Numbered from the stretch's first letter, positions 31,172-40,898 are shown. The stretch is DNA of 64,000 bases from Vreelandella halophila (GCF_009856365.1 NZ_WMEX01000001.1:558001-622000), one strand, 5' to 3'. Numbers and translations: made by a program. Notes: a model not told the origin generated them from the letters alone.

Positions 31172-31896
31172 ATGCGTTCGCCGTCGAGGGTGGCGCTCTT
31201 GAGGTAGATCTCGAAGTCCTCGCCCTCGTCATTGGTCTGCTCCAGCCGCACCAGCAGGTGATCCCATTCAGGGGCGAACCACATCAGGGTGGTGCGGGGT
31301 GAGTCCTCGTCCCGCACCCGTTCCACCACTACGGTTTCGACCTTGCCGAACTCGCGGGTATCCAGGGTCTCCTCACGCAGCACTTCGAACTGGTAATCCT
31401 TGAATTCGCCCTCGTCCGGGATCACGTACTCCATCGTCTCCCTGCCGGCGCGCAGGTCCACCCAGAGCTGGAGCTGGGCCCCGAGCTGGTCCTGAACATC
31501 CGGGTGGTCACTCATGTCCGTGCGCTGGTCGTTCACCCGGTCCACAATGACGCTTTCATCCCAGTTGAAATCGAGCTTTTTGTAGCGGTTGGACAGGAAG
31601 AAGCCTTCCAGGCTGTAGCGGTACCGCTCTGAGATCACGGTCTGGTCCTCGAAACGGAACCGGCTGGACTCGCGGATATCCGCCACGAAGGAGTCCACAT
31701 CAAAACGGTAGATCCAGCGGCCGGTGTCCGTGGGTTCCAGTGAACGCGTGGCTTCGCCACTGATGGTGATGCCGCGTTCGAGCTCCGCGCCATAGGTGGT
31801 GGTCATGGGGTAGAGGCCCAGGTCCTGCGCGAAAGCGGCGGAAGGCAGAACGGCGGCGGCAGCGAGTGTGAGCACCAGGCGGCGGATCGGGTCCAT
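31162..31896 (-). CDS. DUF3108 periplasmic protein
   Basis: Starting at MDPIRRLVLTLAAAAVLPSA, with AGGGA upstream, gives 244 residues and a clean signal peptide ending at AFAQ; the longer frame adds 20 residues with no signal character. The mature protein is beta-rich and acidic, with the DUF3108 features YRFDVDSFVADIRESSRF and TLMWFAPEWDHLLVRLEQ. The family is of unknown function, thought to be periplasmic. It sits downstream of purN on the same strand and overlaps the end of avtA on the other. Confidence 0.85.
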   Translation of the reverse strand: MDPIRRLVLTLAAAAVLPSAAFAQDLGLYPMTTTYGAELERGITISGEATRSLEPTDTGRWIYRFDVDSFVADIRESSRFRFEDQTVISERYRYSLEGFFLSNRYKKLDFNWDESVIVDRVNDQRTDMSDHPDVQDQLGAQLQLWVDLRAGRETMEYVIPDEGEFKDYQFEVLREETLDTREFGKVETVVVERVRDEDSPRTTLMWFAPEWDHLLVRLEQTNDEGEDFEIYLKSATLDGERIQP

Positions 31897-31952
31897 GTCA
31901 GCATCCCTTGTTGGACGGTTTGCTTCTACCCTATGAGAACCCTGTGACCGGC

Positions 31953-32612
31953 TCAAGTGTTTTGGGAGTCGGGGTCCACCGGTTCGTCCAGGGGCGTGCC
32001 GTCGAGCTGCGCCCGACCCTGCACCAGGCGCAGCCGCCCCTGGCAGAACCAGCGTACGGCCTCTGGGTAGATCCGGCGCTCCTGCACGCCCACGCGGCCT
32101 GCCAGGCTGTCCTCGTTATCGTCAGGGTGTACCCGGACCCGGCCCTGGATGATGCGTGGGCCACCGTCCAGTTCCTCGGTGACGAAATGCACGGTGGCGC
32201 CGTGCTCCTTTTCCCCAGCCTCCAGCACCTTGCGATGGGTGTGCAGGCCGGGCCAGGCCGGCAGCAGCGAGGGGTGGATATTGAGCAGCCGCCCCTGGTA
32301 GTGCTGTACGAAAGCGTCCGTAAGAATGCGCATGAAGCCGGCCAGGACCACCAGATCCGGCCTGAACCCATCAATGGCGGCCATCAGGGCCTGGTCGAAG
32401 GATTCCCGGCTGTCATGGTCGCGGTGCGGAATGGCCTGAGCGGGAATGCCGGCGCTTTCAGCCCGATCCAAGCCCTTGACGCCGGTACGGTTGCTGATGA
32501 CGCCGGCAATGGTGCCATCCAGCGTACCGGCGGCCTCGGCGTCAATCAGTGCCTGAAGGTTGGTTCCGCCCCCGGAAATGAGGACAACGATACGCGGCAG
32601 GGTGTCCGGCAT
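31953..32612 (-). CDS. purN: Phosphoribosylglycinamide formyltransferase
   Basis: The 219-residue protein transfers a formyl group from 10-formyltetrahydrofolate to GAR in purine synthesis. The substrate loop ISGGGTNLQAL at 12-22 and the catalytic Asn111, His113 and Asp149 (NIHPSLLPAW and ELDGG) match E. coli Asn106, His108 and Asp144. Its ATG overlaps the stop of purM by one base, so the two consecutive purine genes are coupled. No PurR-like operator was identified by eye. Confidence 0.97.
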   Translation of the reverse strand: MPDTLPRIVVLISGGGTNLQALIDAEAAGTLDGTIAGVISNRTGVKGLDRAESAGIPAQAIPHRDHDSRESFDQALMAAIDGFRPDLVVLAGFMRILTDAFVQHYQGRLLNIHPSLLPAWPGLHTHRKVLEAGEKEHGATVHFVTEELDGGPRIIQGRVRVHPDDNEDSLAGRVGVQERRIYPEAVRWFCQGRLRLVQGRAQLDGTPLDEPVDPDSQNT

Positions 32613-33667
32613 CAGCGTTCGTCGTTGTCGGGGACGAAGCGGACACCCGCAGGGTCATCGGATTCCTGGATGTAGCCCAGGAGCCAGGCGTCCTCGCCCG
32701 CGTCATTGAGGGTTTCCAGAACCTGGTCACGCTCGGTCTCCGGAATGCAGACCACCATGCCGACGCCGCAGTTGAAGGTACGGAACATCTCGTCGGTGGC
32801 CACGTTGCCGGCGCGCTGGAGCCACTGGAAGACGTCCGGCCACTGCCAGCTGTGGGTGTCGATGACTGCTTCCGTGCCCTCGGGCAGCACGCGCGGCACG
32901 TTTTCCGTGAGTCCGCCACCGGTGATGTGGGCCATGGCCCGGACGTCGAACTGGTGCAGTATCTCCAGAAGCGGCTTCACATAGATGCGGGTGGGGGCCA
33001 TCAGGGCCTCGCCCAGGGTCTCCGTGCCCACGGACTGTTTCAGGTCCGCGTCGGTGTGCTCGAGGATGCGGCGGATCAGGGAGTAGCCATTGGAGTGCGG
33101 GCCCGAGGAACCAAGACCAATAAGGGCGTTACCGGCTTCCACGCGGCTGCCGTCGATCAGGCGTTTGCGCTCCACAATGCCCACACAGAAGCCGGCAAGG
33201 TCGTAGTCGTTGCCCTGGTACATGCCGGGCATTTCCGCGGTCTCGCCGCCAACCAGCGAGCAGCCGGCGTTCTCGCAGCCGGTTGCAATGCCCTTGATGA
33301 CGTCGGCGGCGATGTCATTGTTGAGCTTGCCGGTGGCGTAGTAGTCGAGGAAGAACAAAGGTTCGGCGCCGGTGACGATAATGTCATTCACGCACATGGC
33401 CACCAGGTCGATGCCGATGCGGTCGTGGCGCTCCGTGTCCATGGCCAGGCGGAGCTTGGTGCCGACCCCGTCGGTCCCGGAGATCAGCACGGGTTCCTTA
33501 TAGCCCTCGGGAACCGCGAAGGCCCCTCCGAAACCGCCCAGGCCACCCAGAACCTCCGGCCGTTGGGTGCGTGCAACGCTCTCGCCGATGCGGTCGACCA
33601 GCTCACTGCCGGCATCAATGTCGACTCCGGCGTCGCGGTAGGTCATTCCCTGGTTGGTGTCGCTCAT
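32612..33667 (-). CDS. purM: Phosphoribosylformylglycinamidine cyclo-ligase
   Basis: The 351-residue AIR synthetase has the PurM N-terminal motif [14 protein letters not shown] near residue 63 and [20 protein letters not shown] near residue 87, plus [13 protein letters not shown] in the middle. It converts FGAM to AIR with ATP. It is divergent from the DUF2066-hda pair across a 129-bp gap, the arrangement seen in many gammaproteobacteria. Confidence 0.97.
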   Translation of the reverse strand: MSDTNQGMTYRDAGVDIDAGSELVDRIGESVARTQRPEVLGGLGGFGGAFAVPEGYKEPVLISGTDGVGTKLRLAMDTERHDRIGIDLVAMCVNDIIVTGAEPLFFLDYYATGKLNNDIAADVIKGIATGCENAGCSLVGGETAEMPGMYQGNDYDLAGFCVGIVERKRLIDGSRVEAGNALIGLGSSGPHSNGYSLIRRILEHTDADLKQSVGTETLGEALMAPTRIYVKPLLEILHQFDVRAMAHITGGGLTENVPRVLPEGTEAVIDTHSWQWPDVFQWLQRAGNVATDEMFRTFNCGVGMVVCIPETERDQVLETLNDAGEDAWLLGYIQESDDPAGVRFVPDNDER

Positions 33668-33796
33668 GGGGCGTTCCTCGAAACGGGCATTGCGCGGATT
33701 CTAGCACCGTGGTCATCCCCGGCCAAATGCTGTGGGTGTTGTGGTTGGGGTGGTTGTTGTATCCTGAGCCGACCTTTGAGGGCGAGACAGTGGACA

Positions 33797-35092
33797 ATGG
33801 GAGTTCGGGTGGAACAGCGCATTGATCGGTTCCGGGCAGGGCTGCTGGCAGGCGGTCTTCTGCTGCTGTTGATGCTGGCCGGCCCAGCTCAGGCAGTGGT
33901 TGTGGATCGTTTGTATCAGGCGGTAGTGCCGGTTGAGGATACCGGGACGGGGGCACGGGATGAAGCTTTCCGGGAAGCCCTGCGCCAGGTGCTGCTGCGC
34001 CTCACGGGTGATCCCGCCGAGGTGCGGGAGCTGGTGCCGGTTGCCGGTGGGGACAGTGCCAGCGAGCGTGCCCTGGATGGACGCACCACCCGCTTCATTG
34101 ACGCCTTCAGTTATCGGCGCAATGGGGAAGATCTGGAGCTCCATGCCACCCTGAGTGCTCCCGCGGTTGGTCAGATGCTGGCTGAGCGGGGCGTTGCGGT
34201 GTGGGGCGCCAATCGCCCCCGGGTTCTGGTCTGGTTCGCGGTGGATGATCGCGGTGATCGTGAGCTGATCCACCGGGAGAACACACTGCCCCCCTTCCTT
34301 ACGGAACCCATGCAGCCTCTGGACAGGGAGGCCATTGCCGCGGAACGGGGCCCCTGGAAAGAGCCGCTCTGGGCGGAATCCCAGCGGCGCGGGTTGCCGC
34401 TGGCATTGCCCTTCCACGATGAGCGGGATCGCGCGGAAGTCAGTCTGTCCGAGCTCTGGGGGCTGTTCCAGGGACCTATAAAGGAGGCTTCCCGACGCTA
34501 TCCCCATGACCTCATGGCGACGGTCAGGGTCAATCGGGCCGGTGGTGGCTGGCGGGCACGCTGGCAGTTGTGGCGAGGGAATGACCGGGTTGCGGAGGGC
34601 GTTGCCCGTGACAGCGAACGTGCCATGGTGGTGCGGCAGCTGGTGGATGCCTGGGCTGACCGGTTGGCCGGGCGTTATGCCGTGGCGCCGCCCAGGGGCG
34701 AGGACCTGCGTTCCGCCCGTATGCGGGTGACCGGTGTTGGGACACTCGCGTCCTATGCCGGTGTGCGCCGGTCACTGGCCGGGCTGGAGCCGATCCGGTC
34801 GGTGCAGGTGGACACGGTGAAGCAGGACCATCTGACTCTGGACCTGGCGTTCAATGGTGATCTGGGCGTTCTGCGTGACTACATTGGGCTTGATGAGCGG
34901 CTGGTGCTGACGGGCGGGCCGCCGGACGGTGCGGTTCCGGCTGATCCGCAGGATGACACGCTGAGGCTCTACTATCGCTGGGATGAAGAGCGGGGCAGCA
35001 GCATGCTGCCTGGCCGTGGTGAGGTGCAGGAGATCGTGCCGCTGGATTCGGCAGAGGAAACCGGAGGAAGCGGTGCCACGCTGCAGCAGTAG
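33797..35092 (+). CDS. DUF2066 secreted protein
   Basis: The start at 33797 gives 431 residues; a GTG four codons later, well placed after GGGAG, is an equally good start. A longer upstream frame only runs through the purM region. The signal peptide ends in LMLAGPAQA, so the protein is exported. The mature part has the DUF2066 pattern RLYQAVVPVEDTGTGARDEA and FREALRQVLLRLTG. The function is unknown. It is followed by hda after nine bases, a conserved pairing in gammaproteobacteria that suggests coupled expression rather than a shared pathway. Confidence 0.85.
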   Translation: MGVRVEQRIDRFRAGLLAGGLLLLLMLAGPAQAVVVDRLYQAVVPVEDTGTGARDEAFREALRQVLLRLTGDPAEVRELVPVAGGDSASERALDGRTTRFIDAFSYRRNGEDLELHATLSAPAVGQMLAERGVAVWGANRPRVLVWFAVDDRGDRELIHRENTLPPFLTEPMQPLDREAIAAERGPWKEPLWAESQRRGLPLALPFHDERDRAEVSLSELWGLFQGPIKEASRRYPHDLMATVRVNRAGGGWRARWQLWRGNDRVAEGVARDSERAMVVRQLVDAWADRLAGRYAVAPPRGEDLRSARMRVTGVGTLASYAGVRRSLAGLEPIRSVQVDTVKQDHLTLDLAFNGDLGVLRDYIGLDERLVLTGGPPDGAVPADPQDDTLRLYYRWDEERGSSMLPGRGEVQEIVPLDSAEETGGSGATLQQ

Positions 35093-35101
35093 AATGGGGC
35101 C

Positions 35102-35803
35102 ATGACACAGACACCTTCCCAGTTTCCCCTGCGGATCCGGCTTCGGGATGAAGCCGGATTTGCCAATTTCCATGCCGGATCCAACGGGGCCGTGGTCGAG
35201 CGGCTTCAGGCCTGGCCGGTATCGGCAGACGCCGGTTCCCTGGTGCTCTGTGGTGATGCCGGAGCGGGCAAGAGTCACCTTCTCAATGCCGTCTGCCTGG
35301 CCGCGGAGTCTGCCGGCCTCCAGCCGGTTTCGCTCAGTCTGCGCGAGGCGGCGGCACTGGCGCCGGAGGCGCTTCAGGGGTTTGAGGGGTTCGATCCCGT
35401 CTGTCTGGATGATCTGGACGGATTGCCTGCGGATCCCGCCTGGCAGGAGGCGTTGCTGCACCTGTTCAATCGTGTGCAGGATGCCGGTGGACGCCTTCTG
35501 ATCGCGAGCCGACAGCCGCCGGCGGCACTGGACTGGGCCCTGCCGGATCTGGCATCACGGCTCAGGGCCCTGCCCGTGTGGCAGCTGGCCCTCCCGGACG
35601 ATGATCAGCGTGCGGCCATGCTCCGGGCGCGGGCGGAAAACCGGGGGCTTGCCATGCCGGAGGAGGTGACCCGTTACATCCTGCGTCGTGCCCCCCGGGA
35701 TCCGGGCCAGCTCCTGGGGCTTCTGGATCATCTGGATGAGGCCTCGCTGCAACAGCAGCGGCGGCTGACGGTACCCTTCGTCAGGCAGGTGCTGGGCTGG
35801 TAG
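35102..35803 (+). CDS. hda: DnaA regulatory inactivator Hda
   Basis: The 233-residue AAA+ protein is a short DnaA homologue without the DNA-binding domain. The P-loop is GDAGAGKSHLLNA near residue 56, and the Walker B region reads DPVCLDDLDGL. A sliding-clamp binding element is suggested by QFPL at residues 7-10. With the beta clamp it stimulates ATP hydrolysis by DnaA after initiation. It lies after the DUF2066 gene and before a ParA-like gene. Confidence 0.93.
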   Translation: MTQTPSQFPLRIRLRDEAGFANFHAGSNGAVVERLQAWPVSADAGSLVLCGDAGAGKSHLLNAVCLAAESAGLQPVSLSLREAAALAPEALQGFEGFDPVCLDDLDGLPADPAWQEALLHLFNRVQDAGGRLLIASRQPPAALDWALPDLASRLRALPVWQLALPDDDQRAAMLRARAENRGLAMPEEVTRYILRRAPRDPGQLLGLLDHLDEASLQQQRRLTVPFVRQVLGW

Positions 35804-35857
35804 ACTCCGGATCTGCAGGGATTTCATCGATAACAGCAAAAACACAGGGGGAAAGCC

Positions 35858-36655
35858 ATGCGCCGGGTTGTTTTCAATCAGAAGGGCGGTGTGGGGAAAT
35901 CCAGTATCGTCAGTAATCTGGCGGCCATCAGTGCCAGCCGTGGTGTGCGGACACTGGTGGTTGACCTGGATCCACAGGGGAATTCAACCCAGTATCTGCT
36001 TGGCAGACCCGCGGAAGAGCTGAAGGACACGGTGGCCGACCTGCTGGAGCAGTCCATCGCCTTCCGCATCTCCAGCCGTCGCCCCGAGGAGTTCGTGCAT
36101 GCCTCGGCGTTCTCCAACCTGCATGTGCTGCCCTCGAGTCCCGAGCTGGACTACCTGGAGCGCAAGCTGGAAGCCAAGCACAAAATCTACAAGCTGCGCG
36201 ACCACCTGAGCCGCCTGAGCGATCTCTATGATGCCATCTACATCGACACGGCACCGGCGCTGAATTTCTACACCCGTTCGGCCCTGATCGCGGCGCAGCG
36301 CTGCCTGATTCCCTTTGACTGCGACGATTTCTCCCGCCAGGCGCTGTACAGCATCATGGGCGAGATTCAGGAACTTCAGGAGGACCACAACCCCGACCTG
36401 ATGATTGAGGGCATCATTGCCAACCAGTTCCAGAGTCAGGCCAGCCTGCCGCGCCGGCTTGTCCAGGAGCTGACGGATGAGGGGCTGCCGGTGCTGCCGG
36501 TCCGGCTGCCGTCCTCGGTGAAGATGAAGGAATCCCACCAGGCGGGGCGGCCCCTGATCCACATGGCGCCGAAGCACAACCTCACGGCGCGTTTCCAGGA
36601 CCTCTACGGCCTGCTCAATGGTGAGGCCGTGGACGTGGAACCGCTGGGAGCCTGA
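35858..36655 (+). CDS. ParA family ATPase (orphan, no ParB nearby)
   Basis: The 265-residue protein is a ParA/MinD-type P-loop ATPase with deviant Walker A QKGGVGKSS at 8-16, switch region VVDLDPQGNSTQYLL at 36-50, and DTAPALNFYTRSAL near residue 129. No ParB or parS-like repeat is adjacent, so it is probably not the chromosome segregation ATPase. Relatives in Pseudomonas occur as stand-alone genes of poorly defined role, possibly positioning cell-pole or chemosensory complexes. It is followed by yqcC after five bases, so the two are co-transcribed. Confidence 0.85.
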   Translation: MRRVVFNQKGGVGKSSIVSNLAAISASRGVRTLVVDLDPQGNSTQYLLGRPAEELKDTVADLLEQSIAFRISSRRPEEFVHASAFSNLHVLPSSPELDYLERKLEAKHKIYKLRDHLSRLSDLYDAIYIDTAPALNFYTRSALIAAQRCLIPFDCDDFSRQALYSIMGEIQELQEDHNPDLMIEGIIANQFQSQASLPRRLVQELTDEGLPVLPVRLPSSVKMKESHQAGRPLIHMAPKHNLTARFQDLYGLLNGEAVDVEPLGA

Positions 36656-36660
36656 GGCGC

Positions 36661-37002
36661 ATGGCAATGGACCGGGAACACGCGCGTCAGGCGCTGCCTG
36701 GCAGCATGAAACGTGTGGAGGAGGCATTGTCGGAGCTGGCACTGCGCAGCAGTACCTCGCCGTCGCCTGAGGCCTTTGCCAGTGTGCAGCCCTTCTGCGT
36801 GGATACCATGACCTTCCCTGAGTGGGTCCAGTTCGTGTTCCTGCCCAAGCTGGAGGGCATGCTGGAAGGCGGCGAAGCCATGCCCCCCTGGTGTGATGTG
36901 GCGCCCATGGCCGAGGAATATTTCCGGAAGCTGGAACAGGATGGCAGCCTGCTCATCGAGGCGCTCCGGCGGCTGGACGAGCTGGTAACGGCCGCGCGCT
37001 AG
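36661..37002 (+). CDS. YqcC family protein (DUF446)
   Basis: The 113-residue helical protein matches YqcC (DUF446): PFCVDTMTFPEWVQFVFLPK near residue 43 and MPPWCDVAPMAEEYF near residue 79 are the conserved parts. It has no signal peptide or membrane helix. The function is unknown. In other gammaproteobacteria the gene tends to accompany a tRNA pseudouridine synthase gene; here it follows the orphan ParA instead. Its TAG stop lies in a CTAG that is also the stop of the convergent thpR. Confidence 0.8.
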   Translation: MAMDREHARQALPGSMKRVEEALSELALRSSTSPSPEAFASVQPFCVDTMTFPEWVQFVFLPKLEGMLEGGEAMPPWCDVAPMAEEYFRKLEQDGSLLIEALRRLDELVTAAR

Positions 37003-37610
37003 GTCTCCGTAGCGTCGGCCTCGTCCGGTTCCTGGGCCAGTGGCCAGCGCTCCCGCACCCTGTACACGGGACCGTGCAGGCCCTGCTCGCTTGCGTAGAG
37101 ACAGACCTCGGCCACTGGCAGTTCCGCCTGCCAGGGCGTGGCTGTTATGGGGCGCGGCTTGCGGTCCCGGAAATGGGCGACCGTGATGTGTGGGCGCCAC
37201 TGCTGTTCCTGCCGGGAATGCCCGAGTGTCTCTGCCAGGCCCTCCCTGAGGGTGCGCTGGAGCGTTTCGATGGTGGGGGAGGCGTAGCCTTCCAGAACCA
37301 GGTGACGGGGGCTGCCGGGATCGGGGAAACCCGCCACCTGACGGAAGTGGATCCGGCCCGGGCGCGCATCGGCCAGCAGTTCACCCACCCGTGGTATGAC
37401 CTGATCATCCAGTACCCGCTGCGGGACGGCGCCCAGGAACACCAGTGTGAGATGCAGGTTCGCCCATGGGGTAATCCGCAGCGGCGGCAGGGCGTGGGTT
37501 GAGGCGTTGACCGTGGCCATCAGGGGTTCCGCCACGGATTGCCCCACTGGCACGGCAAGAAAGCTTCGGATCGCGTCGGCCACCTTCGGATCCTCCTCTG
37601 TCGCAGGCAC
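36999..37610 (-). CDS. thpR: RNA 2',3'-cyclic phosphodiesterase
   Basis: The 203-residue protein belongs to the 2H phosphoesterases and has both catalytic motifs: HLTL with His53 and HITV with His141. The family (ThpR/LigT) opens 2',3'-cyclic phosphates and can join tRNA half-molecules in the reverse direction. It is convergent with yqcC, and both genes share the four-base stop CTAG. It lies 44 bases from the end of nadC on the same strand. Confidence 0.92.
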   Translation of the reverse strand: MPATEEDPKVADAIRSFLAVPVGQSVAEPLMATVNASTHALPPLRITPWANLHLTLVFLGAVPQRVLDDQVIPRVGELLADARPGRIHFRQVAGFPDPGSPRHLVLEGYASPTIETLQRTLREGLAETLGHSRQEQQWRPHITVAHFRDRKPRPITATPWQAELPVAEVCLYASEQGLHGPVYRVRERWPLAQEPDEADATET

Positions 37611-37654
37611 CCCGTCTGGCCATCACTATAGACGTTTACCGTCCGTTGTGCCGT

Positions 37655-38512
37655 TCAGGCCTCATCCCGTATGCGCAGCGAAAGGTCCACGGCCGTGACA
37701 TCCTTGGTCAGTGCGCCCAGGGAGATGAAATCGACGCCGGTTTCCGCAATGGCCGCCAGGTTCGCCTCCGTGATGCCGCCGGAGGCCTCAAAGCGGGCCT
37801 GACCACGGTAGCGTTCCACCATCCGCGCCATGCTCTCCAGCGGGAACTCATCCAGCATGATGCGTTCGGCGCCAGCAGCGATGGCCTCCGCCACTTCCGC
37901 TTCGGTTTCGGTTTCCACCTCCAGGGGCACATCCGGTGATGTCTGCCGGGCACGCTCAACGGCGGTGGTTATGGAGCCACAGCTGGCGATGTGGTTCTCC
38001 TTGATGAGAATGCCGTCGTACAGGCCGATACGGTGGTTGGCGCAGCCACCACATCCGACCGCGTATTTCTGGGCGATGCGCAGTCCCGGCAGGGTCTTGC
38101 GGGTGTCCAGGAGTCGTGCCCCGGTATGCGCGATAAGGTCTGCATAGGCGCGACAGCGCGTTGCCACACCGGAGAGCGTCTGGAGCCAGTTGAGCGCGAT
38201 GCGTTCGGCGGTGAGCAGGGACCGGGCAGGGCCGGTGATGGTGAGGAGGTGCGAATCCGCGGCGACCCGCTCCCCCTCACTGCAGTGCCAGACCACGCTC
38301 AGGCGCGGGTCCACCTGCCGGAAGCACTCATCCACCCAGGGTCTGCCGGCGACCACCGCCTCATGACGCACAATGACCCCGGCTTCGACCACGCGCGCCG
38401 GATCAATAAGGGCGGCGGTGCGGTCACCGGAGCCTTCATCCTCGGCAATACTGGCGGCGACATCGCGTGTCACGGCCTGACGCAGTGTGGCAGCGGGGAT
38501 CGGGTTCATCAT
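37655..38512 (-). CDS. nadC: Nicotinate-nucleotide pyrophosphorylase (carboxylating)
   Basis: Starting at the first of two ATG codons (38512) gives 285 residues, the normal length; the open frame upstream adds 51 residues that do not belong to the family. The enzyme turns quinolinate and PRPP into nicotinate mononucleotide. The segments ETRKTLPGLR-like (DTRKTLPGLRIAQKYAVGCG) and EVETETEAEVAEAIAAGA and the C-terminal ASGGITEANLAAIAETG are typical. The gene is divergent from the DUF1631 gene. It is often next to ampD, as it is nearly here. Confidence 0.95.
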   Translation of the reverse strand: MMNPIPAATLRQAVTRDVAASIAEDEGSGDRTAALIDPARVVEAGVIVRHEAVVAGRPWVDECFRQVDPRLSVVWHCSEGERVAADSHLLTITGPARSLLTAERIALNWLQTLSGVATRCRAYADLIAHTGARLLDTRKTLPGLRIAQKYAVGCGGCANHRIGLYDGILIKENHIASCGSITTAVERARQTSPDVPLEVETETEAEVAEAIAAGAERIMLDEFPLESMARMVERYRGQARFEASGGITEANLAAIAETGVDFISLGALTKDVTAVDLSLRIRDEA

Positions 38513-38639
38513 GGTCTGGCCCTTGCTGGCGGTGGTCACAAAAGGTGACAAATTCTGACACAGATTGACGCGCTCCGACTCTATAGTGGAACCGTTGAAA
38601 ATCCAACCGGCGTTTCGCTGAAGTTCGGGAGCCAGACAG

Positions 38640-40898
38640 ATGAGTCGTGGAGAGAATGTAGTCACCCTGGGTCAGTCCGGGGAAGGGCGCCAGCTGCCAT
38701 CCCCGCTGATCAGCCTGCGCGACAGGGCGGCGGTCCGTTTCCGCACACTGCTTGACGCTTTCTTCGACAGCGCCGATGACGCGCTGTTTGATCTGTCCGA
38801 GCGCTCACGCTCCAATGCCGAGCAGACCACCTACTTTGATGCCATGCGTGAACTGCGCATGCAACGCAAGTCCATGACTCTGGCCTTCCAGCAGTGGCTG
38901 AGCCGTGCCTTCAATGAAGGTGGCCACTTCGAGCCCGCGCCGGGCCGGCACAGCGAAGGGGAGTCCGACCTGGAGTCGCTGTCGCTGGTGGAAGACGACG
39001 ACCTGGAAGAGCAGGTGGCGGTGGACAATATGATCCAGCGCATCCGCAACCGCTACACCGACCAGGTGGAGCTGCTGCGCCAGCGGGTGGCGGAACTGTT
39101 GCGGAACCCGGAGCTGGCGTCCTCGCGCAATCCCCTCGGGCCGGAAGTCATCTGTCACGGCCTTGCTGAGGCCTGCTCCTCGCTGTCCATCGATATACGC
39201 TCCCGGCTGGTGATCTATAAGCTGTTCGACAAGCTGCTGATCAACCAGCTGGACAACCTGTACACCGAGGCCAATCAACATCTCAGCGATGAGGGTGTGC
39301 TGCCCAACCTGAAGAATCCTATGCCGCAGCGTCAGCGCCGCAACACCAGTCAGGGTGCGCCGGCCGGCACGGCAGGGCAGACCAGCAGCGGCCCGGCTTC
39401 CGGTGACGGGGCCGAGCAGTCCAGTGGCACCGACATCCGCAGCCTGATCGAGATGATGCATTCGGGCGGTGGCCAGGGCGGTGGCATGCCGTCCGGCTCC
39501 ATGGGTGCCGGCCAGGGCTTCCCGGTCATTGGCGCGGGGCAGGGGGCTACACCGGTGCAGACATCCGAGCTGGTGCAGATGCTCTCCGGTGTTCAGCTCT
39601 CGGCCGAGGCCTCACAGGCGGGTGGTATGGTTCCTGTTGTTCAGGGACTGGTTAACAGCAATGATCGCAATGTGCGCCAGGTGGATTCGGACGTGATCAA
39701 CCTGGTTTCCATGCTGTTCGATTTCATCCTTGAGGATCGCCGCCTGCCCGAGACGATGCAGGCACTGATAGGCCGGCTTCAGATTCCCATGGTCAAGGTG
39801 GCACTGGTGGATCCGGCCTTCTTCGAGCGTGGTGGTCATCCTGCCCGTAAACTGCTCAATGAGCTGTCCTCGGCGGCGCTGGTGTGGAACGAGGGCAACG
39901 ACAGCAGCCGTGATCCGCTCTACGAGAAGATGGAATCCGCGGTCAGCCGGATCCTGAATGAGTACAGCGATGACGTGAGCGTCTTTGAATCCGTTCTGGA
40001 CGACTTCACGGCCTTCATGGAGAAGGATCGGCGGCGGCGTGAACTGGTGGAGCAGCGCCTGCGCGATGCCGAGGAAGGGCGCGCCCGGGATGAGCAGGCC
40101 AGGGCCGAGGTGGAACGTTTCCTGAGCGAGGCACGGGCCCGGTACACGGTGCCGGAGAGCCTGCAGGGCTTTCTGGAGAGTGCCTGGTTCCGTGTGCTCA
40201 AGTGGCATTACCTGCGCGAGGGTGATGAGGGCGAAGGCTGGAAGGCGCAGTGCGAGCTGACCGACAGGCTGCTCTGGAGCCTGGACCCAGCACCCTTCCT
40301 GGCCTCCACCCGCTCAGTGTTGTTGCGTGAAATCCCCGGCATTGTGCGAAGCGTGCGCGAGAGCCTGGAAAAGATCGGCTGGGATCCCTTTGAAACGGAC
40401 CGCAGCCTGCATCAGCTTGAGCTGGTGCATGTGGATGTGCTCCAGCGCCTGAAGACCGCACCGAAGGAAGAAGCGCCGCAGGAGACCACCGGCGGCAGTG
40501 AGCTGGATCTCACCAGCGAGGCGCCCCCAGGCCTGGCCGAAGCGTCCGGTGATGAGCTCGCTGCGGAGCAGCCGCTTGAAGCGCCTGCCGAGGTCGTGCC
40601 CGAGCAGCCCGAGGAAGAAGCCGAGGCGGTGACGCCCCCGGATCTGAGCGTGGGGGCCTGGCTTACATGGCAGCCCCCTGAGGGCAGCCCTGTGCGCTGC
40701 AAGCTGGCGGCGGTCATCCGCGCCACGGGCAAGTACATCTTTGTTAACCGCAACGGCGCCCGGGTGGTGGAGTACATGATGCCGGAGGTCAATCAGGCCC
40801 TGGCTGATGGCACCCTCGAGATGCTGGATGATGGCCTGATCTTTGACCGCGCCCTGGAGTCGGTCATCGACAGCCTGCGCCAGGGGCAGACCGCCTGA
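38640..40898 (+). CDS. DUF1631 family protein (large, cytoplasmic)
   Basis: The 752-residue protein matches the DUF1631 family, with the conserved parts ALFDLSERSRSNAEQTTYFD near residue 56 and VIYKLFDKLLINQLDNLY near residue 191. A Gly/Ser/Gln-rich linker runs about 220-310, and the C-terminal half carries LVSMLFDFILEDRRLPETM. The last 90 residues resemble a small beta-barrel (TWQPPEGSPVRCKLAAVI, YIFVNRNGARVVEY). No signal peptide or membrane helix is visible. It is acidic. The biochemical role is unknown. Confidence 0.85.
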   Translation: MSRGENVVTLGQSGEGRQLPSPLISLRDRAAVRFRTLLDAFFDSADDALFDLSERSRSNAEQTTYFDAMRELRMQRKSMTLAFQQWLSRAFNEGGHFEPAPGRHSEGESDLESLSLVEDDDLEEQVAVDNMIQRIRNRYTDQVELLRQRVAELLRNPELASSRNPLGPEVICHGLAEACSSLSIDIRSRLVIYKLFDKLLINQLDNLYTEANQHLSDEGVLPNLKNPMPQRQRRNTSQGAPAGTAGQTSSGPASGDGAEQSSGTDIRSLIEMMHSGGGQGGGMPSGSMGAGQGFPVIGAGQGATPVQTSELVQMLSGVQLSAEASQAGGMVPVVQGLVNSNDRNVRQVDSDVINLVSMLFDFILEDRRLPETMQALIGRLQIPMVKVALVDPAFFERGGHPARKLLNELSSAALVWNEGNDSSRDPLYEKMESAVSRILNEYSDDVSVFESVLDDFTAFMEKDRRRRELVEQRLRDAEEGRARDEQARAEVERFLSEARARYTVPESLQGFLESAWFRVLKWHYLREGDEGEGWKAQCELTDRLLWSLDPAPFLASTRSVLLREIPGIVRSVRESLEKIGWDPFETDRSLHQLELVHVDVLQRLKTAPKEEAPQETTGGSELDLTSEAPPGLAEASGDELAAEQPLEAPAEVVPEQPEEEAEAVTPPDLSVGAWLTWQPPEGSPVRCKLAAVIRATGKYIFVNRNGARVVEYMMPEVNQALADGTLEMLDDGLIFDRALESVIDSLRQGQTA

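Noticed and set aside
32852-33796. Open frame upstream of the DUF2066 gene
   Set aside because: It runs antisense through purM; the signal peptide marks the true start near 33797 or 33809.
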